In this document: positions 1 through 11,061 of the stretch, piece by piece | Numbering within the stretch: position 1 is the stretch's first letter | Layout of the letters: each line of letters starts with the position of its first letter | Assembly: GCA_030407085.1 (NCBI GenBank) | Contig: CM059582.1 | Coordinates: 90,818,501-90,882,500, forward strand | Source of the DNA: Trichopria drosophilae | Lineage: Eukaryota; Arthropoda; Insecta; Hymenoptera; Diapriidae | DNA length: 64,000 bases | Reading direction: 5' to 3' | The notes under the pieces: generated by a model | Seen by the model: the letters and a program-made list of their open reading frames with translations, nothing else | Told to the model about the DNA's origin: nothing | The model's database searches: none | Program-made: the position numbers and the translations under genes

Positions 1-421
1 CGTTAACAAAATAAAATTGCCTCTAGTTACTAAATTGATTATTGCGTTGTTGGTGCGTGAATGTTAAGTTAAATAATGCGTATGGGTTATGGAAACATCG
101 ATTCTGTAAACTTAATGTGTGGAATTATTATCCCACACAGGGGGGAGAATGTTGTGGTCAGAATCGAATGTTTCAAATCTGCGGTACCTGGCGTGGGTTT
201 TTCCCACATTGTGGTTTTCCCCACGCCATTGCACACCCGAATGGGGGTACCTCTCCAAAGGCGGGGACCTGTTAGGCAACTATATATTGTAAAGGTCCTG
301 GAAATGGCGACGATATTATTAAATTGTTGTATTAACGAAGTCGTAGGGGCTGACGTAAATTCCTTACTTACTAAATCATTCTTTAAGCCTAATTACCAAT
401 AATGACGATACGGTTAGGTTT
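1..421. other. Unassigned leading sequence
   Basis: I see no gene here. Short overlapping frames exist around 42-402 but share no recognisable domain, and the sequence is a moderately GC-rich island with C/G runs near 130-270. Confidence 0.5.
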
Positions 422-888
422 CGAAAACGTCCGCATGATTCGCCTTCATATGGAGACGTAACCTGATGGTTCCAGGCCGGAGGGATCGGATCAATCGATT
501 TCGCCGGAAATCATATGACGGGGACCCCGATTTACGACTCTGTGCTGGCCTCAGGCGAACAAGAAATATGAAGGTTCGTAACACGGAAGATAGCAAATTC
601 GAAAATGTCCGCATGATTCGCCTTCGAATGGAGACGTAACCTGTTGGTTCCAGGCCGGAGGGATCGGATCCATCGATTTCGCCGGAAATCATATGATGGG
701 GACACCGATTTACGACTCTGTGCTGGCCGCAGGCGAACAAGATGTTTGAAGGTTCGTAACACGGAAAATACCATATTCGAAAATGTCCGCATGATTCGCC
801 TTCGAATGGAGACGTAACCTGTTGGTTCCAGGCCAGAGGGATCGGATCGAACAAGAAGTTTAAAGGTTCGTAACACGGAAAATACCTA
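422..888. repeat. 178-bp tandem repeat, about 2.6 copies
   Basis: Units begin at 422, 600 and 778 with the conserved start CGAAAAYGTCCGCATGATTC, giving exact 178-bp spacing. The third unit lacks an internal segment of roughly 70 bp: after GGGATCGGATC it jumps directly to GAACAAGAAG. Copies differ by scattered substitutions. Open frames that cross this block, mainly on the minus strand, simply reflect the repetition and are not called as genes. Confidence 0.9.
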
Positions 889-1840
889 AATCGGATACAT
901 GCATCGAGAAAATCATGTCGACTCCGATTCGAATATAAATAAACGATTTAAACCTACATTTATCGATGTCGACTCCGTTTCGAAAATTGGATACATCGAA
1001 TTTCGAAGTTTAATACAGACAATGACATGGACGGATAAAATCATTATTTGAATCGGTCGGTAACGTAGAACGCTACGACACTCGAACGTTAAAAAGAAGG
1101 ATCCGCATGTCTAAGCAACGATGGTCTTTTCTAAATAACAAACATTCGTTTGTCAATGGGTATAAAAAGAGTCCACACGGCTTCGGTAAGTTCAGTTACA
1201 GAGACAGTTTCGATCGCCCGGAAATATCGCCGCCATTCCGCCCCAAAAATAATTAAATAAAGTTTAGTTTGATCATCGTAAGTCTGAATCATTTCTGCAC
1301 CGAATCCCCGTTTCCCGTTTCGTCCGCGGGTGGAACGGATTCGCACATCGCGATTGGACATTTGCGAGTGAAGAACGTGCAGGACTTACAATTATACGGT
1401 GAGAAAAATTCAAGATGCCGAAATGTAATTTACGGGCTCGGTCGGAACAATGTGTAGAACCGAAGATTCGTGGCCAGTTCAGCCGTCATCAACAATGCAG
1501 ACAATTTCAACGAATAACCTGGACAACTCCATTGGAACTTTGTGGAGGAAAAGAAATTTACCGAGGATCACCAACGTGGAAATTATTGCTCCAGATTCAA
1601 CTACAGATTCAACTGCAGATGCCAATCAGGCCAATCTGAAACTGAAAGCGACAGCGAGGAATTCAAACATTGGCGGCGATTGTCAAGGACGTCGGAGAGG
1701 GCGAAAACGAGTACAATTCAAACAGCAGGAACGAAATGAGTTTTCACCTACGTCGAGATGCGACATGTCCGATGAATACGGGATTTCGCACCATATGGAG
1801 GAAACGGGTCATTTCGACAATCACGGGGAACCCCGATCAT
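889..1840. other. Unassigned; overlapping short frames
   Basis: No gene can be assigned. Between about 1400 and 1860 all three plus frames are partly open. The frame at 1542-1739 has a short acidic patch (SETESDSEEF) followed by a basic stretch, which looks more protein-like than the others, but no domain is recognisable. The 900-1000 segment repeats the words GTCGACTCCG and TCGAAAATTGGATACAT, so it may be decayed satellite. Confidence 0.35.
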
Positions 1841-2330
1841 CAACTATGCCATTCTTGTATATTATTTGAAAGGCATTCACGTATTTTTTTTCGCAACGCT
1901 ACGTCCATGCAGGCCTTACATATTAGACAGTACTTGCAAATGTTTACATATATTTTAACCAAACGAAGAATCGCTCCAACGCTTAATCAACTATGCCATC
2001 CTGGTATATTATGGGAAAGGCATTGGCATGATTTTTTTCGAAACTCTACGTCCGTGCAGGGCTTTCATATTAGACAATACTTGAAAATGTTTACATTTAT
2101 TTTAAGTAAACTACTAATAGCTGCAACGCTTCATCGACTATGCCATCCTTGTATATTATGGAAAAGGCATTGGCGTAATTCTTTTTCGCAACTCTACGGC
2201 TATGCAGGGCCCAGATATTAGACTGTACTTGAAAATGTTTACATTCGTTTTAAGTAAACGACCAATGGCTGCAACCCTTCATCGACTATGCCGTCGTTGT
2301 GTATTATGGAAAATGCATTGCATTGCAGCA
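1841..2330 (+). repeat. 147-bp tandem repeat preserving an open frame
   Basis: Four diverged units start at 1841, 1988, 2135 and 2283 with CRACTATGCCRTYSTTGTRT-like sequence, spaced 147, 147 and 148 bp. Because 147 is divisible by three, a plus frame (ending near 2221) reads as 49-residue peptide repeats with a recurring HIRQYLKMFTF core and an LCHPxILWxRHW segment. The 148-bp step moves the fourth unit into another frame. No known domain is recognised. A decayed satellite and a repeat-containing protein fragment are both possible. Confidence 0.75.
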
Positions 2331-3329
2331 ACATTGGTAACGTTTGTTGTAAAAGTTGTAAATACGCTCCGCCGTTCAACCTCTCTGGCAGAACAAAAGG
2401 ACCAATCTAGTGAAAATACATGTGTATAATTATTTTACTTTTACATTTACATCGTACACATTTTTATAGCTATTAAAAACACAGAAAAAGAAAAAATCGA
2501 AATGTATTAAATATGTATAATTCAGTCTTTCGGTTCTGAATTATTGACGCTCAGACTAACGAATTTTCAGCTTCGAACGTCGTTAATTTGCATGAGAACG
2601 TCTTTAGAAAAATTTTAGTTTTACTATTTCTACCGTAAACCTGTATGCTCTTTCAGATTCTTTGAATAAAATTTCGATTAAATAAACCGAAAAAATAGTA
2701 CACGCCTCTTGTGTAAAAAAAAAATAGTATATTATGCACCAAGTGGGCGGCGGAGGGACTTTTGAATTACGAGAGCAATTTTAGGGACCCGTGTCGAAGA
2801 CGAGGGACTATAACATTGTTCGAGTTGTTCTAAAGTCGCCACCCCCGTGGTACATACGATATTTTATTTAACGAAGGTAGGTAGTGGGGATTTCCATCCC
2901 CGGCAAGGGAGGAAAAACGCCGTTTTCGTGCATATGTTACATAAATATAGTTGTCTACAAATTTGTTTTTATTAAAATATCACTTTCACCTCCAAATGGC
3001 GTTTAGGAACATGTCTAAGGCGAAAATGGCGCCTACAACCTCAAAATTCTTTTTTTTATTTTTTTTTTAACATCTCAACCTAAACCCCATATGGATGCCC
3101 CATAATCTCTCGAGGAGCTTGTTCGGGTTGAGGTGAGGATTTATGCGAGAGCTCCAGGTCGTCTTTTAGATGGCGCCATACTCACATTTTTTGAGGATGC
3201 AGGAAACTGCAGAAACCCACATCAAGTACAGCAACGGTTGAGATTCCTACCTGTGTAAACAATGTTTCGAAATGTAAACAACGACATGGCTCGTCTCACA
3301 AGACGCGAGCTGCTGCTTGAATAAAATTT
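2331..3329. other. Gene-free AT-rich stretch
   Basis: No coding or RNA gene is supported. The stretch holds A/T runs near 2710 and 3050, a GC-richer portion at 2740-2930, and two ATGGCGCC words at 3027 and 3170. Confidence 0.5.
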
Positions 3330-3425
3330 CGAAAAATTGTTCCCAGGGGAGGGATCGAACTCACGATCTACGACTTCGTAGTCGCGTATCGCCTGAGCCA
3401 CGAAGCCGATATTTTTAAAACGTAA
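3330..3425 (-). repeat. tRNA-like relic (SINE head or tRNA pseudogene)
   Basis: Read on the minus strand the segment has a box A-like TGGCTCAGGCG followed about 35 nt later by a box B-like GAGTTCGATCC, the internal promoter layout of RNA polymerase III genes. The acceptor ends do not pair, and the anticodon arm has collapsed into the palindrome CTACGACTTCGTAG. A working tRNA is therefore unlikely. A similar 5' half (GGCTTCGTGGCTCACGCGG) lies on the plus strand at about 3908. Confidence 0.5.
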
Positions 3426-4320
3426 CAATTTATTTTTTTTTAATTATAATTATATTCCAAAAATTAAAAAGTGTATCGATGCATTGCAATCTTTCATTCT
3501 TTGACTCATTACGTATTATTGTTCTTGGAAAAGGTTCACTAAAGTCTTTAGTTTTCAACCACTACTTTTTACAATTTATGAATAATTGTAGGGTAACGAA
3601 ATTAGAAAAATTCGTTCGGTGAAGTTGTAGAGAATATTTTTCTTGAAAAAATAAGCTGTCATTCATTACAATCCATTCATTTTTAAAAAAGTCCATAAGT
3701 CTATAAGAACAAAAATTTGAGTTCTTTAACAAATTATTTTTTTTCGTTTCAATTTTTTTTGAACGCTTTCTTTCTTCAATAGAGTCGTTAATAATGAAAT
3801 ATAAATTCTTGGAAACTCTATGGAATACTTTTTCCAAACACATGGTACCCTGCAGATGTACTACCGTAATAAAAAAAGTGGAAAAAATCATGCTTTTTAC
3901 GAAAAGCGGCTTCGTGGCTCACGCGGTTAATGCACTGATTGATGAGCACTATTTGAATAAATAAATTGTTCCAATTTTTCACCAAATTCTAGTAACTTAC
4001 ACTCCCATGACTCTAGAAAGTATAGATACGCCTGTATAGAATTAAAAAATATGTTGGAAATGGAAAAATAACTGAAACAAAAAAGATGGTACTGTGTACC
4101 ACCGCCCCTCAAAGGGTTAAAGGTTTAAGTCTTTTCGACACTTTGCTATCATTTCCAATTCTTAACTTCTTTATATTTATTTTTCGTAATTTTTCGATTT
4201 AGCCCAATTATTTCGAATGAATAGGAAACTTTCGTGCATAACCTAGTTAGAGAATACAAATAATAGAAACATTTCAATAGTTCGGGTCAAGAAACTGAAT
4301 TTAAACAATTACAATTTTGT
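3426..4320. other. Gene-free AT-rich stretch
   Basis: No supported gene. A tRNA-like 5' half-head lies at about 3908-3935 on the plus strand. The rest is AT-rich with only short fortuitous frames. Confidence 0.45.
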
Positions 4321-4400
4321 ATAAATATAAATTCTAAGGCTATGCCAACCAAATCTTTTTTTTCTTTTTGGTAGGCATTGCCCTTAGAATTTATATTTAT
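4321..4400. other. 80-nt hairpin, pre-miRNA-sized
   Basis: Arms 4321-4353 and 4367-4400 are near-perfect inverted repeats of about 33 nt, with only a few mismatches around the middle of the stem, and are joined by a T-rich loop of 13 nt. Size and shape fit an insect microRNA precursor, but a tiny foldback MITE relic would look the same. Neither strand can be preferred from sequence alone. Confidence 0.55.
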
Positions 4401-4879
4401 TCAAGAATCAAGCCTATCTTAAACCACTATTTAGATTACAATTTTGTATTAGTTTAATTATTTTTCGTTTACTGGCAAGCGAATTTAGTAAAAATGCAAA
4501 GTTTATTAAACTAGCTGTTCGAGTTCGTGTGGACTCGAAATTCGCACGACTCGAGAGGCCGGCAAATCAGAGAAATTTCAGGATCGAGACAGCGAACTCC
4601 GCGGCACGAAAGACGACGAGGATGGATAAACGGGTGAGAAGAAAACCATCCAGTTTTGCACGCACCGCAATGTTTTATTTTGCATCAACATCGGCGTGGT
4701 ATCTATTAACAATAATTGTAGAGTGCTTAAAACTAGCGCGATGGATGACCCGATACAATTTCCGCGCGTCTCCTTTTACCGCTCGAAATGCGCAGTTTTC
4801 GCCTCAGGACACGGAATTGATCCGTTGATTTTCACGAAAACTAGAGAAAAGCGATGCGCGTCACAAAACTCCGTATTCC

Positions 4880-5165
4880 TTCGTGATTTTACGGGGAACT
4901 GACTCGTCGACGCGTGCATGACGAGACCGTCTTACGAATGCGCGTTGCGCCTGCGCGCGCGAGCGTTACGAGTGCCGCAGAAACTCGGGCCCAGACCTTA
5001 CAACGCGTGTACAAAATGGGGTACAATATTTAGTGCGTACGAGAAAGACGCTCTTAACAAAAAATAAGACGATCGCACGAGTATCGAGGAGCGCGCGCCG
5101 TCGCGACTACCGCCGATGGGCGGTGATAACGGACTAATTACGCGGTCCCATACCGCAACACTAGC
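4880..5165. promoter_or_regulatory. CpG-rich patch, candidate promoter
   Basis: In an otherwise AT-rich window this stretch is dense in CG dinucleotides (GCGCGCGAGCG, GAGCGCGCGCCG). It holds TGCGCCTGCGCG near 4946, one mismatch from the NRF-1/Ewg palindrome. No clear first exon follows on either side. The open frame at 4529-4828 upstream has no early ATG and no recognisable domain, so I do not call it. Confidence 0.3.
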
Positions 5166-5732
5166 CATCTACTCTGAATTCTGCATTAAAACTTGCAATT
5201 CTATTATCAATTATATCAGCCCAGACATTAATGGACCATTTGTATTGGAAATGACTTTCACGAATTGCGTACGAATTGTGCACTAGTCCGTCGACATAAT
5301 ACTGGGCAAGTATTCATCAGACTGCTCAATATATTAGAAATTGGGTGCAAAAATCCAATCTCTTCTGGTAATTGGCCGGCAAAAGATTTTGGACTTTCCT
5401 GTAGTGAAATGGGTGCATGTCGTTATCTTTTAATACCTTGTGCACTGTCGAATGGGCAATGCCATATTCCCGTGCAGCCCTCCTCGTACTTAAATTAGGA
5501 TTTTCATCAAATGCATCCAAAATCTGCTCTTCAATTCTTACATTTAATCCTTCCTGACCAGGGGCCTATGCATTTTTTGATTTGGCAATAACGCCAGGGT
5601 GTGACGCGCGCGATGAACGCATCGCAAAATCACATTGTAGTTAGGAAATCTTTCACAATTCGGGAAACGCTCACGGTACAATCGGGGAGCTGCTAGTGCC
5701 GATTCATTGGCCATACCATAACAAATAAACAT
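5166..5732 (-). pseudogene. Tc1/mariner-like transposase relic, N-terminal and mid part
   Basis: Three collinear minus-strand pieces read as one decayed insect transposase. From 5732 the first piece has the N-terminal pattern LYRERFPN followed by an alpha-helical stretch. From 5520 the second has a helix-turn-helix, STRRAAREYGIAHSTVHKVL, then HPFHYRKVQNLLPANYQKR. From about 5325 to 5166 a third, outside any ATG-initiated frame, reads WSINVWADIIDN, matching the start of the catalytic core in this family. The pieces are in different frames and separated by stops, and the C-terminal part is missing. The family assignment comes from pattern recognition; no TIRs were found. Confidence 0.75.
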
Positions 5733-6059
5733 ATCGTACTACTCGCGTGATGTGTAGGCTTCCATTACAAAAGATTTACAGAAAATTTAGGAACTTATAA
5801 AAATAATACACTCCAAATTCCACTTCAAACAGACAATACCGATGTTATAAAATGACAAGTGACAATCAATACCGAACATCATCGATATACGGTGAATTTA
5901 TCGAATTATCGAAATTATGAAAACTTATTAGTAACCTCGAAAAATTTGTTTCAAATATATCGTAAATAGTATAAAAATTATTTAAACTATTGCATTGGAA
6001 ATGAATTGTACAATTAATTACTATGTTTTCCTTACATCGAAAAAGCTGTTAGTACAGAC
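5733..6059. other. Gene-free spacer
   Basis: AT-rich sequence between the transposase relic and the satellite array. Nothing recognisable. Confidence 0.5.
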
Positions 6060-8540
6060 CAAAAATGTGAACTTGAAACGAGCAATTCTGAACGTTTTCG
6101 AGTGAAACCACCGTTTAGAAATAATTATTTGTTATAAATAATAGTTGAAAATTATGTACATTTTTTCTGCCCGAAATAATAGGCTTCATAAGTGCCTCTG
6201 AAAGACTATAGCAAATTTTAGCTTGAATCGTGCCAATCAAAAAGTTGTAGAGTGAATACGCCGCTTAGAAATAATTATTTGTTATCAATAGTCGAAAATC
6301 GTTAAATTTTATCTGCCACAAATATTAAGCTTCAGAAGTTCATATGAACATTTTGGAGTGAATTTGTTAGTTAGAAATAATTATTTGTTCTAAATAATAT
6401 AAAGTTTGCTAAATTTTTTCAGCCCGGGCTATTAAGCCTTATAAGTGGCTCTGAAGTACTGTAGCAAATTTTAGCTTGAAACGTGCAAATCTGACAGTTT
6501 GAGAGTGAATGTGCCGCTTAGAAATAGTTATTTATTATAAATAATAGTTGAAAATTTGTTAAAATTTGTCTGTCGCGGCTATTAACCCCTTCGCTGCGGA
6601 TGACAAAGATCTTTGTCATTTAGGACTTTTCTCTGACTGCGGCACAAACGCAAATCTTTGTCATGCCATAAATTCGTCTAATGAAGTCAATAATATATCC
6701 AATTTAAAAACTTGACCATTTCTAGCCAGCCTAAGGTATACCGAACAACATGCCGTTGTCCTTTTTCAAAAACATGTTGTCAAAAAAAAGATACAAGTTC
6801 TTAAAATATGTTGTTTTTTTACGATTTCGTAAAAATCTTTGTCATGAGCTGCCGCAGTATTAGGTCAATTTCTGCATCAAAAATTAATAAAATCATTTGA
6901 AACTTGCTACTCAGGGGTTTCTGAGGTCGCCGATTACAAATCTGATGACATATTTTTTAAATTCAAAATGGCGGATCCAATACCACAGGTTAATGTTAGC
7001 CTTCCACCGTTAGCTTCGATATACAATATGTACTTACACACTTTACTACGAGGAGGGTCGAGAAAGGTTTTCAAAGTGCATTTTTTTTCTGTTTTATATA
7101 TTTTTGTTTAAAATAATTTTTAAAATAAAAACTGTAACATATTGAACTCTAGAATTCAGTGTTTTTTTCCCACATATAACACGATAACTCAGGAGTACAT
7201 AACAACATTTTGAAATTTACATGGAATAATCTGGATAGATAATAAACTCTGTAAAATATCTATAAAAAATAAAAATATAGATTTGTAGCTCCAGAATCGA
7301 AGAAGTTTTTGATAAAAATCGTTTCAGTACAAATATTCTATAAATAATCACGAGAGTGTTTTTATTGCCAACCTGCCCCGAGCAGCATTATTGACATATG
7401 ATGAATAACAAATTGCCGTAATATTGTACATGCAAAAACTGATATAAGATTCGTAATCAGGTCGAATTTTTAATTAAGACGTCCGCCATATTGAATCCGC
7501 CATTTTGAATTTTCCAAAAATGTAACTTCAGATTCGTAATCAGCGACCCCGAAAACCTCTGAGTAACAAGTGTCAGGCGAAATGACTGGTATTTAGAAAA
7601 TTTTTCCGCAATATTGAATCCGCCATTTTAAATTTTTGAAATCTGACTTCAAATTCGTAATAGCGTCCCAAGAAATCCCTATACACCAGGTTACAGTAAA
7701 ATCTAACCACATTTTTTTTCCCGCAATTTGGACGCGTTTTGTGAAATTCTCGCCGCAGCGAAGGGGTTAAGCTTCTTAAGTGCCTCTGAAGGACTTTAGT
7801 AAATTTCAGCTTGAAACATGCAAATCTAAACGTTTTGGCGTGAGTGTGACGCTTAGAAATAATTATTTGTTATAAATAATAGTCGAAAGTTCTTTAAATT
7901 TTTTCGGACGGAAATATTAAGCTTCATAAGTGCATCTGCAGGACTCTGGCAAATTTTAGCATGAAACGTGCAAATCTGACAGTTTGAGAGTGAATGTGCC
8001 GCTTAGAAATAATTATTTGTTATAAATAATAGTAAAAAATTTGTTAAATTTTTTCTGCCAGGGCTGTTAAGTTTCATAAGTGCCTCTGAAGGACCTTAGT
8101 AAATTTCAGCTTGAAACGTGCAAATCTGAAAGTTTTAGAGTGAATGTGCTAGTTATAAATAATAGTAGAAAATTTGTTAAATTTTTTCTGCCAGGGCTAT
8201 TAAGCTTCATAAGTGGCTCTGAAGGACTCTAGCAAATTTTAACTTGAAACGATCAAATCTGAAAGTTTGAGAATGAATCTGCCGCTTAGAAATAATTATT
8301 TGTTATAAGTAATAGTAGAAAATTTGTTAACATTTGTTCGCCGCGGCTATTAAGCTTCATAAGTGCGTCTTCAAGACTCTGGAAAAATTTTAGCTTGAAA
8401 CGTGCAAATCTGAACGTTTTGGCGTGAGTGTGACGCTTAGAAATAATTATTTGTTATAAATAATAATCTGACATTTTTTTAAAATTATTTCTGTCAGGGT
8501 TATTAAGCTTCGTATTTGGCTGTGAAGGACTCTAGCAAAT
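6060..8540. repeat. About 145-bp satellite array, split by an insertion
   Basis: Diverged units carry CGCTTAGAAATAATTATTTG followed by TTATAAATAATAG, then a TTAAGCTTCATAAGTG segment and an AGCTTGAAACGTGCAAATCT segment. Cores occur near 6112, 6251, 6370 and 6512, then after a gap near 7850, 7999, 8281 and 8434; one further unit near 8150 is internally deleted. Spacing is about 120-153 bp. The gap (6586-7766) is a TTAA-flanked transposable element. No coding capacity. Confidence 0.9.
6586..7766. mobile_element. Non-autonomous piggyBac-like element
   Basis: The 1181-bp insert has perfect 14-bp terminal inverted repeats, CCCCTTCGCTGCGG at the left and its complement at the right, directly flanked by TTAA at 6582-6585 and 7767-7770. 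The interrupted satellite unit elsewhere reads GCTATTAAGCTTCATAAG with a single TTAA, so the empty target can be reconstructed. Longer subterminal inverted repeats (about 6900-6975 versus 7490-7590, containing AAAATGGCGGATYC and its complement) make it a foldback. It carries no transposase ORF. TTAA duplication and C-rich ends are characteristic of piggyBac elements; the superfamily is inferred from these. Confidence 0.85.
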
Positions 8541-9343
8541 TTCTCCTTTGTATGTAGAATTTACACCTGTCATCATTTGGCCAGAGAACAGTTGAATGTC
8601 TCGATATGAATGAATACTCCACTACCTCATACATTCCAAAGATGTCTCACTTACATACAATCTTTATCGCTTAATTACGCGCTTCATATGCATCATATCA
8701 AAAAATGCCTCAGGACTTTTCGTTTTAGTTTTTCGTGTTCTACTTGACCTGCAGTTATTATCCGCTGTCACACGAACACCCTGTATATATACCCGATAGA
8801 ATAAGCGAACGAGATTGGTCAACAAAAGGTAGCTAATAATGACGTCACAAGGAACTGGCGCGTGTCAAAGTGTGCGATTTAAACACGATAGTTTCAAATT
8901 AATAATTAAATAACTTAATGATACATTACACTTTAATTACTATTTTATTTGTACTATTTCGGACCTAAATTATTCATTAAAGCAATAAAAAAAGTTACCG
9001 GCGAAGCCTATTATTCGCATTAGTTTGGTTCGATTGAGTCGTAAGTGGTCGGCCAGTTTATAGGACCTTACTTTGAACCGTGAATAATTTTAAATAAATC
9101 AAGAAAAGTTTATTCGGTCCAATTTTTTTTATCCTAGTTTGTCACCGGATTTGATGCCCGTTGTGGACCTTAACCTTAATTAAGAGACAGAAGTCTATAT
9201 ATTTAGAAAAATTAATTTATCCTAAGACGATTGAAAGAGCTTTTATGTATTGAAAATTGTTTATTAATATTTACACTTGTATTATTAACAATTAAAATAG
9301 TTGTAACATTAGTGAAAGTGGCATACTCCAATTTTCTTTTCAG
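8541..9343. other. Gene-free; possible upstream region of the next gene
   Basis: No exon recognised. It contains ACACCCTGTATATATAC near 8779, a typical end of mariner-type MITEs, and a perfect CRE palindrome TGACGTCA at 8840-8847. An upstream exon for the 9344 acceptor would be expected somewhere to the left but was not identified. Confidence 0.35.
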
Positions 9344-9916
9344 ATGAAGCAGGAAGTAAACAACGAACAACATTATTGGAGTTTCCTGTTACATTCAGCA
9401 CTGAATGCTCACGTGTTGCTTCTCGCAGTTATGTATTTACTCTTGATAATGATAGTTTTTTAATTACCTTCACAACGGATGATGGTAAGTTATGGTGTTT
9501 TAATGTTTAAAATAGGATTTGAACATATTTCAATAAAATGGAAATGTCTCTATTAATAATGAAACCGTAGATTTTATTATATTTTGATGGCATATTTTCT
9601 CTGAAGTCGAAACATTATGCGCCGCAAGTATTTACGGTATTGTTTCAAAACGATATTTTCCTTATTTCAAACAGTATTTCTGAAGTGTTTACAAAATTTC
9701 AACTTTATAAATAATTTCCTGCCCAAGATATAGTCCTTTTACAGAAATAGTTATAAGCAATGTTAATTTAAACAATGATTCCAGTAGCGAATTGTTTCAA
9801 AACAAGATGCTGAAAATGCACGAGGTGTTCAGCAAGCTACAAATAGAAAAAGAAACAAGTTGCACGTAGCACTTGTGAAAAATATGGTGGAACAGATTTA
9901 TCGAACATTGGAGTAA
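9344..9916 (+). CDS. Two candidate 3' exons of an unidentified protein
   Basis: A polypyrimidine-type acceptor (TTTTCTTTTCAG) precedes a 141-bp fully open segment, 9344-9484, that ends at a consensus donor (GATG|GTAAGT). Its 47 codons include the stretch LLEFPVTFSTECSRV and FTLDNDSFLITFTTDD. Joining in phase 1 to a segment starting at 9807 after ACAAG gives 36 further codons (AENARGVQQATNRKRNKL onward) and a TAA at 9914-9916. I do not recognise the protein. The intron contains a repeat shared with the 59225-59370 region, so the acceptor at 9806 may have been altered by an insertion. The upstream exons are not located. Splice signals and open frame are seen in the sequence; that this is a functioning gene end is inference. 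Confidence 0.45.
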
Positions 9917-10190
9917 ATATTGGTGTCAATACAATTATTCCTTCTAGAGCGATCGTATTTGGACGATTGGTTGAAGAAAACTAACTACATTAGTTTAATT
10001 ATTTAGTGTATGGATAATTTGCGGAATATTGACAACTCAACGAATGTTGCCTGTACAGTTTAGGTACAGCGCGAGGTTTTTCGCTCGAAAGCTTGTTTGG
10101 AACTGACTTCAACGTCATAGTTTCTTAAACTCATACGCAACTTATTTAGTAACTAATTACGTAGCCGGCCGATAAGGAAGAATTCTTTCT
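9917..10190. other. Gene-free spacer
   Basis: AT-rich sequence between the candidate exon and the SINE. No polyadenylation signal close to the stop codon was noticed. Confidence 0.45.
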
Positions 10191-10204
10191 CAGTGGGTAT
10201 AATT

Positions 10205-10674
10205 CAGTCGGCGTGATGGTCGTGCGGGCTAAGGCGTCAGTCTTACTGAACGTCGCGCAGGTTCCGAGTTCGAATCCCCGTCCGTGCAATTTTCTCGGCT
10301 TATGTCCAGTATGGAATAACCGGGGAACCTTGCTGGGCGAAGGTACGAATTTGGGACCGCTGCCGACCTCCGTCGGCAGTTATCGGTACCGCCAGCGACT
10401 TATCCGCGGTCGGAACGTCGTGGGTCTTATCTCGGATAAAGATGGGATAAGCCCCGCGTCGTACTCGCTAAGGCACAGACCGCCGAATCTGCTGGAGGTA
10501 CCGAAAATGGGGCAGGGGGGACTGGCTCTGGGTGGGTGTTGTGTTGTATCTTTGTGTAGTTCTGTCATGTACCGTATTTGTCCTGTACCTCTCCACCCGA
10601 GAGCCGACCCGCAAAGAGACGATTAAATGTCATTAACGCGGGGGAAAATAACCTGTCCTTTGTCCTTTTTTGTC
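10205..10674 (+). mobile_element. tRNA-derived SINE, family 2, with 14-bp target duplication
   Basis: A 470-bp insert is bracketed by perfect copies of CAGTGGGTATAATT at 10191-10204 and 10675-10688. The head resembles a tRNA of the leucine/serine type (GGCTAAGGCG D-arm region, long variable region, box B GAGTTCGAATCCC). A conserved core follows (CCTTGCTGGGCGAAGGTAC, then CCGTCGGCAGTTATCG) and a T-rich tail. The same family lies inverted at 59375-59779. The open frame at 10213-10626 is incidental. Confidence 0.9.
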
Positions 10675-10688
10675 CAGTGGGTATAATT

Positions 10689-11061
10689 TCTTAACAACAG
10701 ATAAGGAAGATGCCGTACTTTTGATGTAGCAAAAGTCGTTTATCTTTAACACTTCCTCTCGACATTTGCCACTTACTAATGAGAAGAATTGAGCCAACGT
10801 ATCTACGATTGATGCAGAGCAAAAAAAAACTTAAAAAGAACGGTCTCCTACGAGTTACTATAATATTTTAAACAATAAGTCCAGTCGCAAGTTATTTCAA
10901 AAGTGTTTGCAAAATTTTTACGTTATAAATAATACCATTTTTTAAGTGTTTGCAAAATAACGTTATAATCAATTTCAATGAAAAGAGAATAGTTAAGTCA
11001 ACTTATCCGCGAATGATGCAGAGCAAAAAAAACGTTAAAAGAACTGTCTCCTACGAGTTAC
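10689..11061 (-). repeat. Copia relic 3' flank, possible LTR remnant
   Basis: AT-rich sequence directly downstream (minus strand) of the copia relic. It holds two approximate copies of a segment with CTCGTAGGAGAC and TTTTTTTGCTCTGCATC, near 10830 and 11030. The same sequence follows the copia relic of the inverted block at 59037-59370, so it belongs to the duplicated unit. Its identity as an LTR remnant is inferred from position only. Confidence 0.4.

Noticed and set aside
414..876. Overlapping minus-strand frames of 114-146 codons
   Set aside because: They follow the 178-bp satellite unit, and the repeated peptide has no domain.
4529..4828. 99-codon gene
   Set aside because: It begins with GTG, contains no recognisable domain, and the first ATG leaves a short basic peptide.
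6060..8540. CRISPR-like array
   Set aside because: Units are ~145-bp diverged satellites without short identical repeats and unique spacers; the context is eukaryotic.
10213..10626. 137-codon protein gene
   Set aside because: It lies within a SINE bounded by a perfect target duplication.
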